Of a DNA stretch of 64,000 nt, positions 8,098 through 16,648 are shown piece by piece (within the stretch, counting starts at the first letter, position 1; each line of letters begins with the position of its first letter). Both the position numbers and the translations under genes were made by a program. A model generated the notes under the pieces. That model was not told the origin of the DNA and ran no database searches. It was given only the letters and a program-made list of their open reading frames with translations. Source of the DNA: Oscillospiraceae bacterium (GTDB lineage: Bacteria > Bacillota > Clostridia > Oscillospirales > CAG-272). The stretch spans positions 124,001 to 188,000 of the forward strand of contig SVSP01000001.1 of NCBI GenBank assembly GCA_015064255.1. Direction: 5' to 3'.

Positions 8098-11000
8098 ATG
8101 AAACAAATTTTTAATGCGTTCAGAGCATCAAGAGAATATAGATCTCTTATGAGCGAAGTAAATAAAAAGAGAGCGAGGCAGTTTCCCATTCTCGTAAACG
8201 GACTTTGCGAAGGCGCGACGGTTGCTTTTATTGCTGCAGCAATAGAGGATAGAGCGATAAAAAGTACACCGGCACTTGTGTTTGTCAGAAGCGAAAAAGA
8301 GGTTATGCATATGACAAATGCGCTCGCTTCGCTCGGACTTAACGTAAAGACGTTCTTTTCAAGAGATTTCGTACTGCGAAACGTGTATGCTTCTCACGAA
8401 AGTGAATACGAGCGCCTCGGTGTGTTTTTTGCTGCGGCAGAGAATTCTTGTGACGCAATAATAGCCACCCCCGATGCCGCGATGCAGTATACCGTTCCGA
8501 AAGACAGACTGCTCGAGACCTCGTTCACTCTTTATTACGCGGAAAATTACGATATAGGCGATATTGTTACAAAGCTTGAAAAGGGAGGATATAAAAAAGT
8601 AGAAATAGTCGATGCTCCCGGTCAGTATGCAAGAAGAGGAGATATACTTGATATATATGCTCCGAAATATGAAGCTCCGATACGAATAGAATTTTACGAT
8701 ACCGAAATCGACCGTATGAGCTATTTCGATATAGTAAGTCAGAGAAGACTTGATGATATCGAAGAAATGTCGGTCTCTCCCGTGCGTGAGGTTATTGCGA
8801 CAGATGCGCAAAAGAAAGAGCTTGCTTCAAAGATAAGAGAGCACGTAAGAAAAGTAAAAGATGAGCGCAGTGCATCAGAGCTGACTTTGGAAGCAGAAGC
8901 ACTTGAAAGCGGACGCGACCTTTCGTGTATAGATAAATATATAAGCTGCGTTTATCCCGAAAAGACTACACTTTTCGATTATTTCGACGAAGACAGCCTA
9001 TTTGTAACGGTAGAACTTCCCGCCTGCGTCGAGAGAGCAAAAACATTTGAGTGGCAACAGAGCGAGGATATAAAGACTCTTCTTGAAAGTAAGCTTCTTA
9101 TCCCCGAGTTTTCAGAGCTTTTTACCTGTAAGGAAGAATTCGCGGCAACTCTTTATGAGCATAAAAATATAGTTGTGGATGCGTTTGCAGTTTCGCTAGG
9201 TGCGGATGTGCGACTTCTCGGTATATTTAATTTCCGCACAAAGCAGATCGCGGGATATGCCGATAATTTTGATCTTCTGTGCGAAGAAATAGAAAACTAT
9301 TACAGACTTTCATTTTCGTTGACACTTGCCTGCGAGAGTGAGCCGAGTATGAGAAATACAGTCGGTATGCTTGCAGACAGAGGAATAAGAGCGTTAGTGA
9401 CAGATGACGGCGAGGCACAGCTCACGCTGGTTTGCGCCCCCGGTATTGCGGGATTTGAGCTTACCGATATGAAGGTGGCATTTCTCTCGGCGTGCAGGTC
9501 GGGCGTTCAGGCAATAAGGAAGACAAAGCATACCGCAAGAAACAGTAAGATAAAAAAATCGTCGGGTGATGCGATACTTTCGTACAGCGAGCTTGCCGTA
9601 GGTGACTACGTTGTTCACGTAAATCACGGAATAGGACAGTATCTCGGACTCGAAAGTCTTGTTGTTGCAGGTGTGCGTAAGGATTTTGTCAAGATCAAGT
9701 ATGCGGGTACGGATATGCTTTACCTGCCTTGTAATCAGCTTGAAACTATTTCCAAATATATAGGCGCGGGCGCGGCAGACGGAGAGGTCAGACTCTCTAA
9801 AATGGGCGGAAGCGAATGGACAAAGACAAAAACAAAGGTAAAAGCGGCGGCAAAGGAAATGGCAAAGGAGCTTATACAGCTTTATGCCGCAAGACTAAGA
9901 CGCCCCGGACATTCTTTCGGACCGGATGATGCACTCACACGCGAGTTCGCCGATAGCTTTGAATATGAAGAAACAGAAGGACAGCTCGAAGCAATAGAAG
10001 AGGTAAGCCGCGATATGGAAAAGCCGTATCCGATGGACAGACTTCTTTGCGGTGACGTAGGATACGGAAAGACAGAGGTCGCACTTCGCGCGGCATTCAA
10101 GGCGGTAGCGGGAGCAAAGCAGGTGGCTGTCCTTGTTCCGACGACCATTCTTGCGATGCAGCATTTCCGCACCTTCACTTCGAGAATGAGAGGCTTTCCG
10201 ATAAAGGTCGAAATGCTTTCCCGTGTTGTACCTCCTAAACAGCAGGACGTTATACTTCGTGCGGTTAAGCGCGGTGAGGTCGATATTCTTATAGGAACAC
10301 ACAGAATTCTTTCTTCGGATATAGATTTCAGAGATCTCGGACTTGTTATCGTCGATGAGGAACAGCGCTTCGGGGTAGTTCAAAAGGAAAAACTTAAAAA
10401 AATGGTAGGAAACGTCGATTTCCTCACACTTACGGCAACACCAATACCGAGAACGCTCAATATGGCAATGAGTGGTATAAGGGATATGTCGGTGCTTGAA
10501 GAAGCTCCGGGTGACAGAATCCCCGTTCAGACCTACGTTACGGAGCACGACGTGTCGATAATATACGAGGCGATAAACAAAGAGCTTCACAGAGGCGGAC
10601 AGGTCTTTTACCTGTGCAATAACGTAGAGAGAATGTATCCGCTGTCTGCAAGACTTTCACAGGAATTTCCCGATGCGGTCGTGCGCGTTGCTCACGGTCA
10701 GATGGATAAGGAAGACCTTTCGGATATCTGGCAGACTATGATAAGCGGTGAGACCGATATACTCGTTTGTACGACTATAATCGAAACGGGGGTGGATATC
10801 CCGAACGCAAATACACTGATAATCGAAGATGCCGATAAGATGGGACTTTCACAGCTTCATCAGATAAGAGGAAGAGTAGGACGCTCAAGCAGACGAGCGT
10901 ACGCGTATTTTACTTATAATGAGGGAAAAGTCTTGACAGAGGTAGCAAGTAAGCGTCTTGCGGCAATACGCGACTTTACCGAGTTCGGTGCGGGCTTTAA

Positions 11001-11607
11001 GGTCGCTATGCGAGATATGGAGATACGCGGCGCGGGAAATATTCTCGGCGCGGAACAGCACGGACATCTGTCAAGCGTAGGATATGAGCTTTATATGAAG
11101 CTTCTCAACGAGGCTGTGCTTGAAGAAAAGGGCGAAGCTGTTAAGAAACGCGTTGAGTGTACAGTCAATATGGGCATAGATGCTTATATCCCCGAAAAAT
11201 ATATCTCGGGCTCCGCACAGAGAATTGACGCGTACAGAAAGATATCTCTTATAACCAATAAAGATGATATGTATGACGTCGCAGATGAGTTCATAGACAG
11301 ATACGGCGATATGCCGAAGGTCACGGATAATCTTCTTAGAATTTCTCTCCTTCGCGCACTTGGCTCTGAGGTTGGAATTTCAAAGATAACCGCACAGACA
11401 CGCGGCGTGCTCTTCACACCTGCGAAGATGAACGCTTCCGCTTGGTCGGCACTCGCGGCGAAAAACAATGGCAGAATACTCCTCAGCACGGGAGCATCTC
11501 CGTCGGTATCGTGTAAGCCGCTGAAGAACGAGTCAAATCTCGACTGTGCCGAGAAAATGTTAAAGGAATATATACAAATAGTCAATGAAAACGGTTGGAA
11601 TAACTGA
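8098..11607 (+). CDS. mfd: Transcription-repair coupling factor
   Basis: Mfd displaces RNA polymerase stalled at DNA lesions and recruits the UvrABC repair machinery. The start chosen is ATG 8098 (MKQIFNAFRASREY), giving 1169 residues, a normal family length; a TTG start at 8047 would translate the upstream repeat and is rejected. Order: UvrB-like N-terminal domain; CarD-like polymerase-interaction domain from about residue 500 (GDYVVHVNHGIGQYLG); RecG-type helicase with Walker A GYGKTE (about 655) and DEEQ (753); the GRVGRSSRRAYAY motif; and the TRCF C-terminal domain. It is followed 61 bases later by a foldase lipoprotein, a pairing seen in many Clostridia. Confidence 0.96.
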   Translation: MKQIFNAFRASREYRSLMSEVNKKRARQFPILVNGLCEGATVAFIAAAIEDRAIKSTPALVFVRSEKEVMHMTNALASLGLNVKTFFSRDFVLRNVYASHESEYERLGVFFAAAENSCDAIIATPDAAMQYTVPKDRLLETSFTLYYAENYDIGDIVTKLEKGGYKKVEIVDAPGQYARRGDILDIYAPKYEAPIRIEFYDTEIDRMSYFDIVSQRRLDDIEEMSVSPVREVIATDAQKKELASKIREHVRKVKDERSASELTLEAEALESGRDLSCIDKYISCVYPEKTTLFDYFDEDSLFVTVELPACVERAKTFEWQQSEDIKTLLESKLLIPEFSELFTCKEEFAATLYEHKNIVVDAFAVSLGADVRLLGIFNFRTKQIAGYADNFDLLCEEIENYYRLSFSLTLACESEPSMRNTVGMLADRGIRALVTDDGEAQLTLVCAPGIAGFELTDMKVAFLSACRSGVQAIRKTKHTARNSKIKKSSGDAILSYSELAVGDYVVHVNHGIGQYLGLESLVVAGVRKDFVKIKYAGTDMLYLPCNQLETISKYIGAGAADGEVRLSKMGGSEWTKTKTKVKAAAKEMAKELIQLYAARLRRPGHSFGPDDALTREFADSFEYEETEGQLEAIEEVSRDMEKPYPMDRLLCGDVGYGKTEVALRAAFKAVAGAKQVAVLVPTTILAMQHFRTFTSRMRGFPIKVEMLSRVVPPKQQDVILRAVKRGEVDILIGTHRILSSDIDFRDLGLVIVDEEQRFGVVQKEKLKKMVGNVDFLTLTATPIPRTLNMAMSGIRDMSVLEEAPGDRIPVQTYVTEHDVSIIYEAINKELHRGGQVFYLCNNVERMYPLSARLSQEFPDAVVRVAHGQMDKEDLSDIWQTMISGETDILVCTTIIETGVDIPNANTLIIEDADKMGLSQLHQIRGRVGRSSRRAYAYFTYNEGKVLTEVASKRLAAIRDFTEFGAGFKVAMRDMEIRGAGNILGAEQHGHLSSVGYELYMKLLNEAVLEEKGEAVKKRVECTVNMGIDAYIPEKYISGSAQRIDAYRKISLITNKDDMYDVADEFIDRYGDMPKVTDNLLRISLLRALGSEVGISKITAQTRGVLFTPAKMNASAWSALAAKNNGRILLSTGASPSVSCKPLKNESNLDCAEKMLKEYIQIVNENGWNN

Positions 11608-11668
11608 TAAATATTTGATAAAATCAAGAAAACAGAGAATTTATATACGAGCTCTGAAAGGAACTGTT

Positions 11669-12772
11669 ATGAAAAAAAGTAAATTTACACGCACTGCCGC
11701 ACTCCTTCTCGCGGTACTTATGCTGCTCCCGATATTTTCCGCCTGCGGAAATAAGGAGAAGGTAGTACTTGAATATAAGGGTTATGAGATAACAGAGGGT
11801 ATGTACTCCTACTGGATGAAAAACTGGAAGGACTATTATCTCGAACACTATTCGGACGTAAAGGATACACCGGAATACTGGAACAGTATGAACGAATCGG
11901 GCGTAACAAACGGAGAATACCTTTCCACGCAGATAAAAACAAGAATAGACTTTTATCTTATAGGAATGGTGCTTTTCGACGAGCTCGGACTTAAACTGAG
12001 CGATGAAACTAAAAAGTCTATAAATGACGATATCAACGCGCAGATAGGTCACTACGGAAGCCGTTCGGAATACGTAAAGGTACTTAAAAGTGAGTACGGT
12101 ATGACGATCAGCGAAATAAAAAAGGTGTTCACGGCGGAAGAAGAATATCTCGCTGTGTATGAGTATCTCTACGATGAGATAAAAGGCAAGGAAACTGCAA
12201 GCGAAGCAGAGCTTGATGAGTACTATAACACGTATTACGCGCGTGTGAAATACGTGATGTTCCTCAAAAATATAAAATACGTTTATAACGATGACGGGAC
12301 ACGCAAGACCGACTCAAACGGTATGTATCTTACCGCGGAGCTTACCGAGGACGAAAAGGCAGAGGTAACCGAAAAAGCCGACAGTGTCTATAAAGAAGCA
12401 CTTGAAGGCGCGAATATGAACGACCTTATGGTAAAATATATGGAAGAATTCGGATTTTCGCTCTCAAGTACTCCTAATGGATTTTATATAAGCGCGGACG
12501 ATTATACCTCACATTCTTCAACGGTAACCGTCGCCGCACTCGAAATGAAGGAAAACGAAGTTAAACTGTGTGAAAACGACGATTGCTACTTTATAATAAA
12601 GAAATTTGACCTTCCCGAAAAAGGATATGCATCGACGACAGACAGTAAACAATTTGAAAAATTCGTTTATTACGTAAACTCTCAAAAATTTGCCGTAAAG
12701 TTCTCCGAGCTTGCCAAAAATATCGAGTATAATAAAGAGATCATAGATAAATACGTATTTGAAGAACTTTAA
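11669..12772 (+). CDS. SurA/PrsA-like foldase lipoprotein
   Basis: Start ATG 11669 behind GAAAGGA; an upstream in-frame ATG at 11585 overlaps mfd and is rejected. The 367-residue protein has a lipoprotein signal (LPIFSAC, Cys26). What follows is a helix-rich region with SurA_N/trigger-factor-like character (residues about 45-180) and a C-terminal region where a parvulin-type prolyl isomerase domain would be expected. The parvulin signature is weak here, so it may be a chaperone without isomerase activity. It probably helps fold exported proteins on the outer face of the membrane. It is co-oriented with mfd and closed by a terminator. Confidence 0.72.
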   Translation: MKKSKFTRTAALLLAVLMLLPIFSACGNKEKVVLEYKGYEITEGMYSYWMKNWKDYYLEHYSDVKDTPEYWNSMNESGVTNGEYLSTQIKTRIDFYLIGMVLFDELGLKLSDETKKSINDDINAQIGHYGSRSEYVKVLKSEYGMTISEIKKVFTAEEEYLAVYEYLYDEIKGKETASEAELDEYYNTYYARVKYVMFLKNIKYVYNDDGTRKTDSNGMYLTAELTEDEKAEVTEKADSVYKEALEGANMNDLMVKYMEEFGFSLSSTPNGFYISADDYTSHSSTVTVAALEMKENEVKLCENDDCYFIIKKFDLPEKGYASTTDSKQFEKFVYYVNSQKFAVKFSELAKNIEYNKEIIDKYVFEEL

Positions 12773-12777
12773 AAATA

Positions 12778-12817
12778 AGACCGTACACGCCACACTTTGT
12801 GACTTGTACGGTCTTTG
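12778..12817 (+). terminator. Intrinsic terminator of the mfd/foldase run
   Basis: AGACCGTACA (12778-12787) pairs with TGTACGGTCT (12805-12814) and is followed by a short T-rich tail, 6 bases after the stop codon. Confidence 0.8.
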
Positions 12818-12856
12818 TGATTAAGTTGGACTACGCCTTCGACTATTGTATTTCCT

Positions 12857-12937
12857 TTTCCAGTAAAGTTTTTGGGATTCTTAAACCCTTTTTTTAAAAA
12901 GGGTTTAAGTGGGATTCCAAAGGGTGAAATCCTTTGG
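12857..12937. repeat. Dispersed hairpin repeat, copy after toroid paralogue 1
   Basis: CAGTAAAGTTTTTGGGATTC, then the stem AAACCC/GGGTTT around an A/T-rich apex, then CCAAAGG / CCTTTGG. Nearly the same sequence recurs at 14063-14141, also immediately 3' of a toroid gene, so this repeat was copied together with the gene. Confidence 0.8.
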
Positions 12938-13933
12938 TTAAATAAACGGACGGCGGTCGAGTACGTTCTTCAGAGGTATGGAAGTCTTGATCTCACCGGG
13001 GAGCGCGAGCTGGAACTCGGAAATACAGCATACAGTTCCGAAGAGCATATGAAGGTCGTTGAAGCTTTCGTTTGTTTCGGGGTCGATAGATTCGATGTAG
13101 TCAAGATATTTCTCGGCAAAATCGCGGATACATTCGAGAGCTTCCTGCCTGCGGTAACCTGTGTTGAGCGAAGCACGGTTGAGGGCGAATACCCAGTCGA
13201 TCTCGGCAAATCCGAACATCTTGCCAAAGCTCGGTGAAAGTCCGCCGTTCTTGTACATATCAATACAAGAATCAATAAGCTTGTCGGAGTTCGGAAAGGG
13301 GCGCTTTGCGTAAACGTGGTTGAACATATAATGGAACCAACCGTTGAGGTGGTGCTGAAGAGGCTTTTCACTTCCGTGGTTTGCAAGTCCGATGCCTGTT
13401 ACGGGGTCGTTGTTGTCCCAAAGCCACTTAAAGTAAGCATCCTGCCATTCAAGAGGCATATTGCAGGTGAGGATCATAGCCGCAAAAAGTCCTGCACCCT
13501 TGTGAGATTCCGACCAAGGATTGCTGATCCATCCGATTGTGGGAAGGTATGCGCAAAGCTTTTCCACCGTGCCGAAGTTTTCCATATGATATGTAAGGGG
13601 ATATTTCGGAGCTGCATCAAAAAGCTCAAGAGCTGCTGTACAGTGAGCAGTAGAGTGAAGAAAATGGTGTGTAGGCTCGGAGAAGCATCCGTCTTCCTTC
13701 TGAAAGCTCTGAAGTTCTTTTACGCAAGCTGCGCGCGTTTCGAGATCTCGCGGGAATTTACCGATGGTATAAAGGATATTTGCGGCATCTGCACAGCCGT
13801 ATTCCGAAGAATCAAGATTACGGTTGCCCTTTTCGTTCTGCCATCTCCAACGCTGGTATTTTCCGAGACCAAGACAATGGTCTTCAACAGATTTTTCTAC
13901 CATTGCAATTATTTTGTCAATATTTCTGTTCAT
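12938..13933 (-). CDS. Uncharacterised alpha/alpha-toroid-like protein, paralogue 1
   Basis: I do not recognise a named family. The 331-residue protein starts at ATG 13933 behind AAAGGAGA. It is helical and soluble, with repeat-like segments such as LQSFQKEDGCF and HSTAHCTAALELFD. These resemble the helix-turn pattern of terpenoid-cyclase / prenyltransferase alpha-alpha toroids and could mark a catalytic barrel of enzyme type. A near-duplicate lies just upstream at 14142-15143; both begin MNRNIDK and end NVLDRRPFI. No signal peptide is seen. It is the last gene of the leftward operon PfkB-like - hydrolase - ruvX - paralogue 2 - paralogue 1. Function unknown. Confidence 0.7.
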   Translation of the reverse strand: MNRNIDKIIAMVEKSVEDHCLGLGKYQRWRWQNEKGNRNLDSSEYGCADAANILYTIGKFPRDLETRAACVKELQSFQKEDGCFSEPTHHFLHSTAHCTAALELFDAAPKYPLTYHMENFGTVEKLCAYLPTIGWISNPWSESHKGAGLFAAMILTCNMPLEWQDAYFKWLWDNNDPVTGIGLANHGSEKPLQHHLNGWFHYMFNHVYAKRPFPNSDKLIDSCIDMYKNGGLSPSFGKMFGFAEIDWVFALNRASLNTGYRRQEALECIRDFAEKYLDYIESIDPETNESFNDLHMLFGTVCCISEFQLALPGEIKTSIPLKNVLDRRPFI

Positions 13934-13957
13934 AAGATGTTCTCCTTTGATTTTTCT

Positions 13958-14141
13958 TTTCAGTAAAGTTTTTTCCTCAAGGGACTCCGTCCCTTAAGAA
14001 ACCCTGCGAGCTTTTGAAAAAGCTCGACCAAAACTTTAAAAAAACAAATTAACTCTTTTCTTTTCAGTAAAGTTTTTTGGATTCTTAAACCCTTTTTTTA
14101 AAAAGGGTTTAAGTGGGATTCCAAAGGGTAAAACCCTTTGG
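13958..14141. repeat. Two hairpin repeats between the toroid paralogues
   Basis: A first unit (about 13958-14036) holds CAGTAAAGTTTTTTCC, AAGGGAC/GTCCCTT and GAGCTTTT/AAAAGCTC. The second (about 14063-14141) holds CAGTAAAGTTTTTTGG, the AAACCC/GGGTTT hairpin and CCAAAGGG / CCCTTTGG. The second is a near-identical copy of 12857-12937. Confidence 0.75.
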
Positions 14142-15143
14142 TTAAATAAACGGACGGCGGTCGAGGACGTTTTTAAGCGGGAAGGTCGATCTGATCTCGC
14201 TCGGGAAGGCGATCTGAAGCTCGGCGACACAGCACATAGCACCGAAGAGCTCGTGAAGGTCGTTGAAGCGCTCGTCGGTATCGGGGTCGATGTTTTCGAG
14301 ATAAGTAAGATATCCCTCGGCAAAATCACGCATAAGCTCGAGAGCTTCCTGTCTTCTGTATCCTGTGTGTCTGGAAGCACGGTTAAGAGCAAATACCCAG
14401 TCGATCTCGGCAAATCCGCATCCGAGTCCCCAAGGATAAACGTGCTGGAATTCCTTCTTTTTGTAGATGTCTATGCAGTTGTCGATAAGCTTTTCGGAAT
14501 TGGGAAATGCGCGGTGAGTGAACTCGAAGTTGAACATATAGTGGAACCAACCGTTGAGGTGATGCTGAAGAATCTTTGTGTCACCGTGATCTTTTCTGCC
14601 GATACCTGTGATAGGATCGTTGTTCTCGCAAAGCCAACCGAAATAAGCGTCCTGCCATTCAAGAGGCATATCACAAGCAAGGATCATAGCCGCGTAGAGT
14701 CCTGCACCGCGGTGTGACTGACCCCAAGGATCGGTGTCCCATTTAAGACTTGAGAGATACTCGCGTACCTTTTCGGGAGTTCCGAAGGCTTCCATATGAT
14801 GCGTAAGAGGATATTTTACACCTGCGTCGAAAAGCTCAAGCGCCGCAATACAATGCGCGGTCGTATGGAGCATGCAGTGCGTAGGCTCCTGAAAGGTTCC
14901 GTCTTCCTTTTGAAAGCTCTGAAGCTCATCGATGCAAGCCTTGCGTGTTTCGTAATCTCTCGGGAATTTTCCGATCATATAGAGAATGTTGGCGGCGTCT
15001 GCACAGCCGTATTCGGTAGAACTGAGATTGCGGTTGCCTTTTTCGTTCTGCCATTTCCAACGCTGATATTTTCCGGGCGCAAGCTCGTGATTTTTTACAC
15101 ACGCTTCTGCCATAGTAATGAATTTGTCAATGTTGCGATTCAT
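14142..15143 (-). CDS. Uncharacterised alpha/alpha-toroid-like protein, paralogue 2
   Basis: A 333-residue tandem duplicate of the neighbouring gene; most positions are identical by eye, with insertions such as FQHVYPWGLG near residue 235. Start ATG 15143 behind AAGGAG. The same conserved blocks appear: YQRWKWQNEKGNRNL, YGCADAANILYMIGKFPRD, HTTAHCIAALELFDAG, LEWQDAYFGWL, GFAEIDWVFALNRAS, NVLDRRPFI. The invariant Cys, His, Asp and Trp positions in these blocks suggest an active site, but the reaction is unknown. It lies 35 bases downstream of ruvX and is probably co-transcribed. Confidence 0.7.
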   Translation of the reverse strand: MNRNIDKFITMAEACVKNHELAPGKYQRWKWQNEKGNRNLSSTEYGCADAANILYMIGKFPRDYETRKACIDELQSFQKEDGTFQEPTHCMLHTTAHCIAALELFDAGVKYPLTHHMEAFGTPEKVREYLSSLKWDTDPWGQSHRGAGLYAAMILACDMPLEWQDAYFGWLCENNDPITGIGRKDHGDTKILQHHLNGWFHYMFNFEFTHRAFPNSEKLIDNCIDIYKKKEFQHVYPWGLGCGFAEIDWVFALNRASRHTGYRRQEALELMRDFAEGYLTYLENIDPDTDERFNDLHELFGAMCCVAELQIAFPSEIRSTFPLKNVLDRRPFI

Positions 15144-15178
15144 AATTTTGCTCCTTGCTCAAGAATTTGATATGTATC

Positions 15179-15595
15179 TCATCTGTGCATATCGAGATAA
15201 TTTTGCAGTATTATTTGCGCGGAAAGTGTGTCAACGACATTTTTTCGCTTTGTACCGCGTGTGTCCGTGGTATTAAGTATTTTGTGGGCAAGCATTGTAG
15301 TGCAACGCTCGTCAAAAAGCTTTACGGGAACTCCCGTGTCTTTTTCAATTAGCCCTGCGAGATACTGTACTTTGGATGAACTGTCGCCACGGCTTCCGTT
15401 CATATTTATCGGATTTCCTATAACTATCTCACTTATGCCGTATTCTTTGACAAGCCCGCATATGTGCTCGATAAGTACGCGGTCACCGGTGGCTTTAAAC
15501 GTGCCGATACCGTTTGCGGTAATGCCGAGAAGGTCGCTTACAGCAAATCCGGTGCGGACTTTTCCGTAATCTATTCCCAAAATTCTTTTTGCCAC
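15179..15595 (-). CDS. ruvX: RuvX/YqgF family pre-16S rRNA nuclease
   Basis: RuvX (YqgF) is an RNase H-fold nuclease implicated in maturing the 16S rRNA 5' end; the family was earlier proposed as a Holliday junction resolvase. The 138-residue protein starts at GTG 15595, behind GGAG at normal spacing. Visible motifs: GIDYGKVRTGFAVSD (7-21, metal-binding Asp), EIVIGNPINMNGSRG (about 56-70), FDERCTT and the C-terminal VVDTLSAQIIL with a second acidic residue. It sits between the alpha/beta hydrolase and the toroid paralogues in one leftward operon. Confidence 0.93.
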   Translation of the reverse strand: MAKRILGIDYGKVRTGFAVSDLLGITANGIGTFKATGDRVLIEHICGLVKEYGISEIVIGNPINMNGSRGDSSSKVQYLAGLIEKDTGVPVKLFDERCTTMLAHKILNTTDTRGTKRKNVVDTLSAQIILQNYLDMHR

Positions 15596-15649
15596 TTTTT
15601 TTCTCCGTAAAAGCCGTAAATACCTGCGGCTTGATTTTAGTTGTATTTT

Positions 15650-16627
15650 TTAAATCAGACGCATACTTTGAGCCATAAGCTCGACTTTAGCATCGATCAC
15701 TTTGTCGATCCAGATAATTATGTCGTCAAAGGCTTCAAGACGCTTGACACCGGTAAGTACCTCGTGACGCTCATTTTCGTAAATTTTAAGAGTGAGGTCG
15801 GATATTTCGGCATCAAAATATTTGTCATAAAGTGCATTTACACCCTGCCCGTAATCACCTACGGGGTCTTCGCTTCCCGAAAAGATGTAAATGGGGAGCG
15901 AACAGGGCGGAAGATGCTCCTTGTTGTATTCGATTATCATAAACATATCGTGATATGCCTGCGTCGTGAATCTGAACGTACAGAATTTGTCGCTGTTGTA
16001 TTTTTGAAGAACTTCTTTGTCGGTCGTTACCCAGGCGTTGCCATTTGACTCTTTTATCTCATCTGCAAAACGCTTGTTGTATCCGCCGAAAGCTATCTTA
16101 AAGAGAAGCGTACTGCGGTGGCGCTTTCCTTTGAAGGTCGATATCATATTTGCAACGAATTTTCCTGCCTTGGCGGGAAGACTGTCGCCGCAGGTGCCCG
16201 AAAGTATAAGAGCATCTATGTTTTCCTCGGGATAAGCCGAAGCGTATGCACGGGCAATAAACGAACCGAAGCTGTGTCCGAGAAGAAAATAGGGAAGCCT
16301 TCTGTATTTTTTACGCATTATCACGCGGAGCTTTTCGACGTCTTCAAGAAGATATTTGTCTCCGTCGGACGAGGCGAAGAAGCCGAGATCCTCGTCGGAC
16401 TTTGCAGTATGACCGTGACCGAGCTGGTCGTGACCGCACACTACTATGCCTTTTGAAGTGAGAAAACGGGCGAATTCCTCGTAGCGCTCCATATGCTCAC
16501 ACATACCGTGAACTATCTGTACAACGGCACGCGGATTTCCTATCGGAGTCCATACGTAGTAAACTATATTATCCACAGAATTTGAAGACTCAAACGTTGC
16601 GGAGATTTTATTAAAGGTGTTTTCCAT
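15650..16627 (-). CDS. Alpha/beta hydrolase, monoacylglycerol-lipase-like (serine aminopeptidase S33 type)
   Basis: A 325-residue cytoplasmic hydrolase starting at ATG 16627 with AGGAGG upstream. It shows the fold's marks: oxyanion HGMCEH (about 40-45), HDQLGHGHT (about 66-74), nucleophile elbow GHSFGS (Ser119), an acid in SGSEDPVGDYG and the catalytic His in ENERHEVL. This pattern is that of lysophospholipase / monoacylglycerol lipase (Hydrolase_4) enzymes. The physiological ester is unknown. It lies 21 bases after the PfkB-like gene and 54 bases before ruvX in the same operon. Confidence 0.87.
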   Translation of the reverse strand: MENTFNKISATFESSNSVDNIVYYVWTPIGNPRAVVQIVHGMCEHMERYEEFARFLTSKGIVVCGHDQLGHGHTAKSDEDLGFFASSDGDKYLLEDVEKLRVIMRKKYRRLPYFLLGHSFGSFIARAYASAYPEENIDALILSGTCGDSLPAKAGKFVANMISTFKGKRHRSTLLFKIAFGGYNKRFADEIKESNGNAWVTTDKEVLQKYNSDKFCTFRFTTQAYHDMFMIIEYNKEHLPPCSLPIYIFSGSEDPVGDYGQGVNALYDKYFDAEISDLTLKIYENERHEVLTGVKRLEAFDDIIIWIDKVIDAKVELMAQSMRLI

Positions 16628-16648
16628 AATACAGACCTCCTCGAAATA

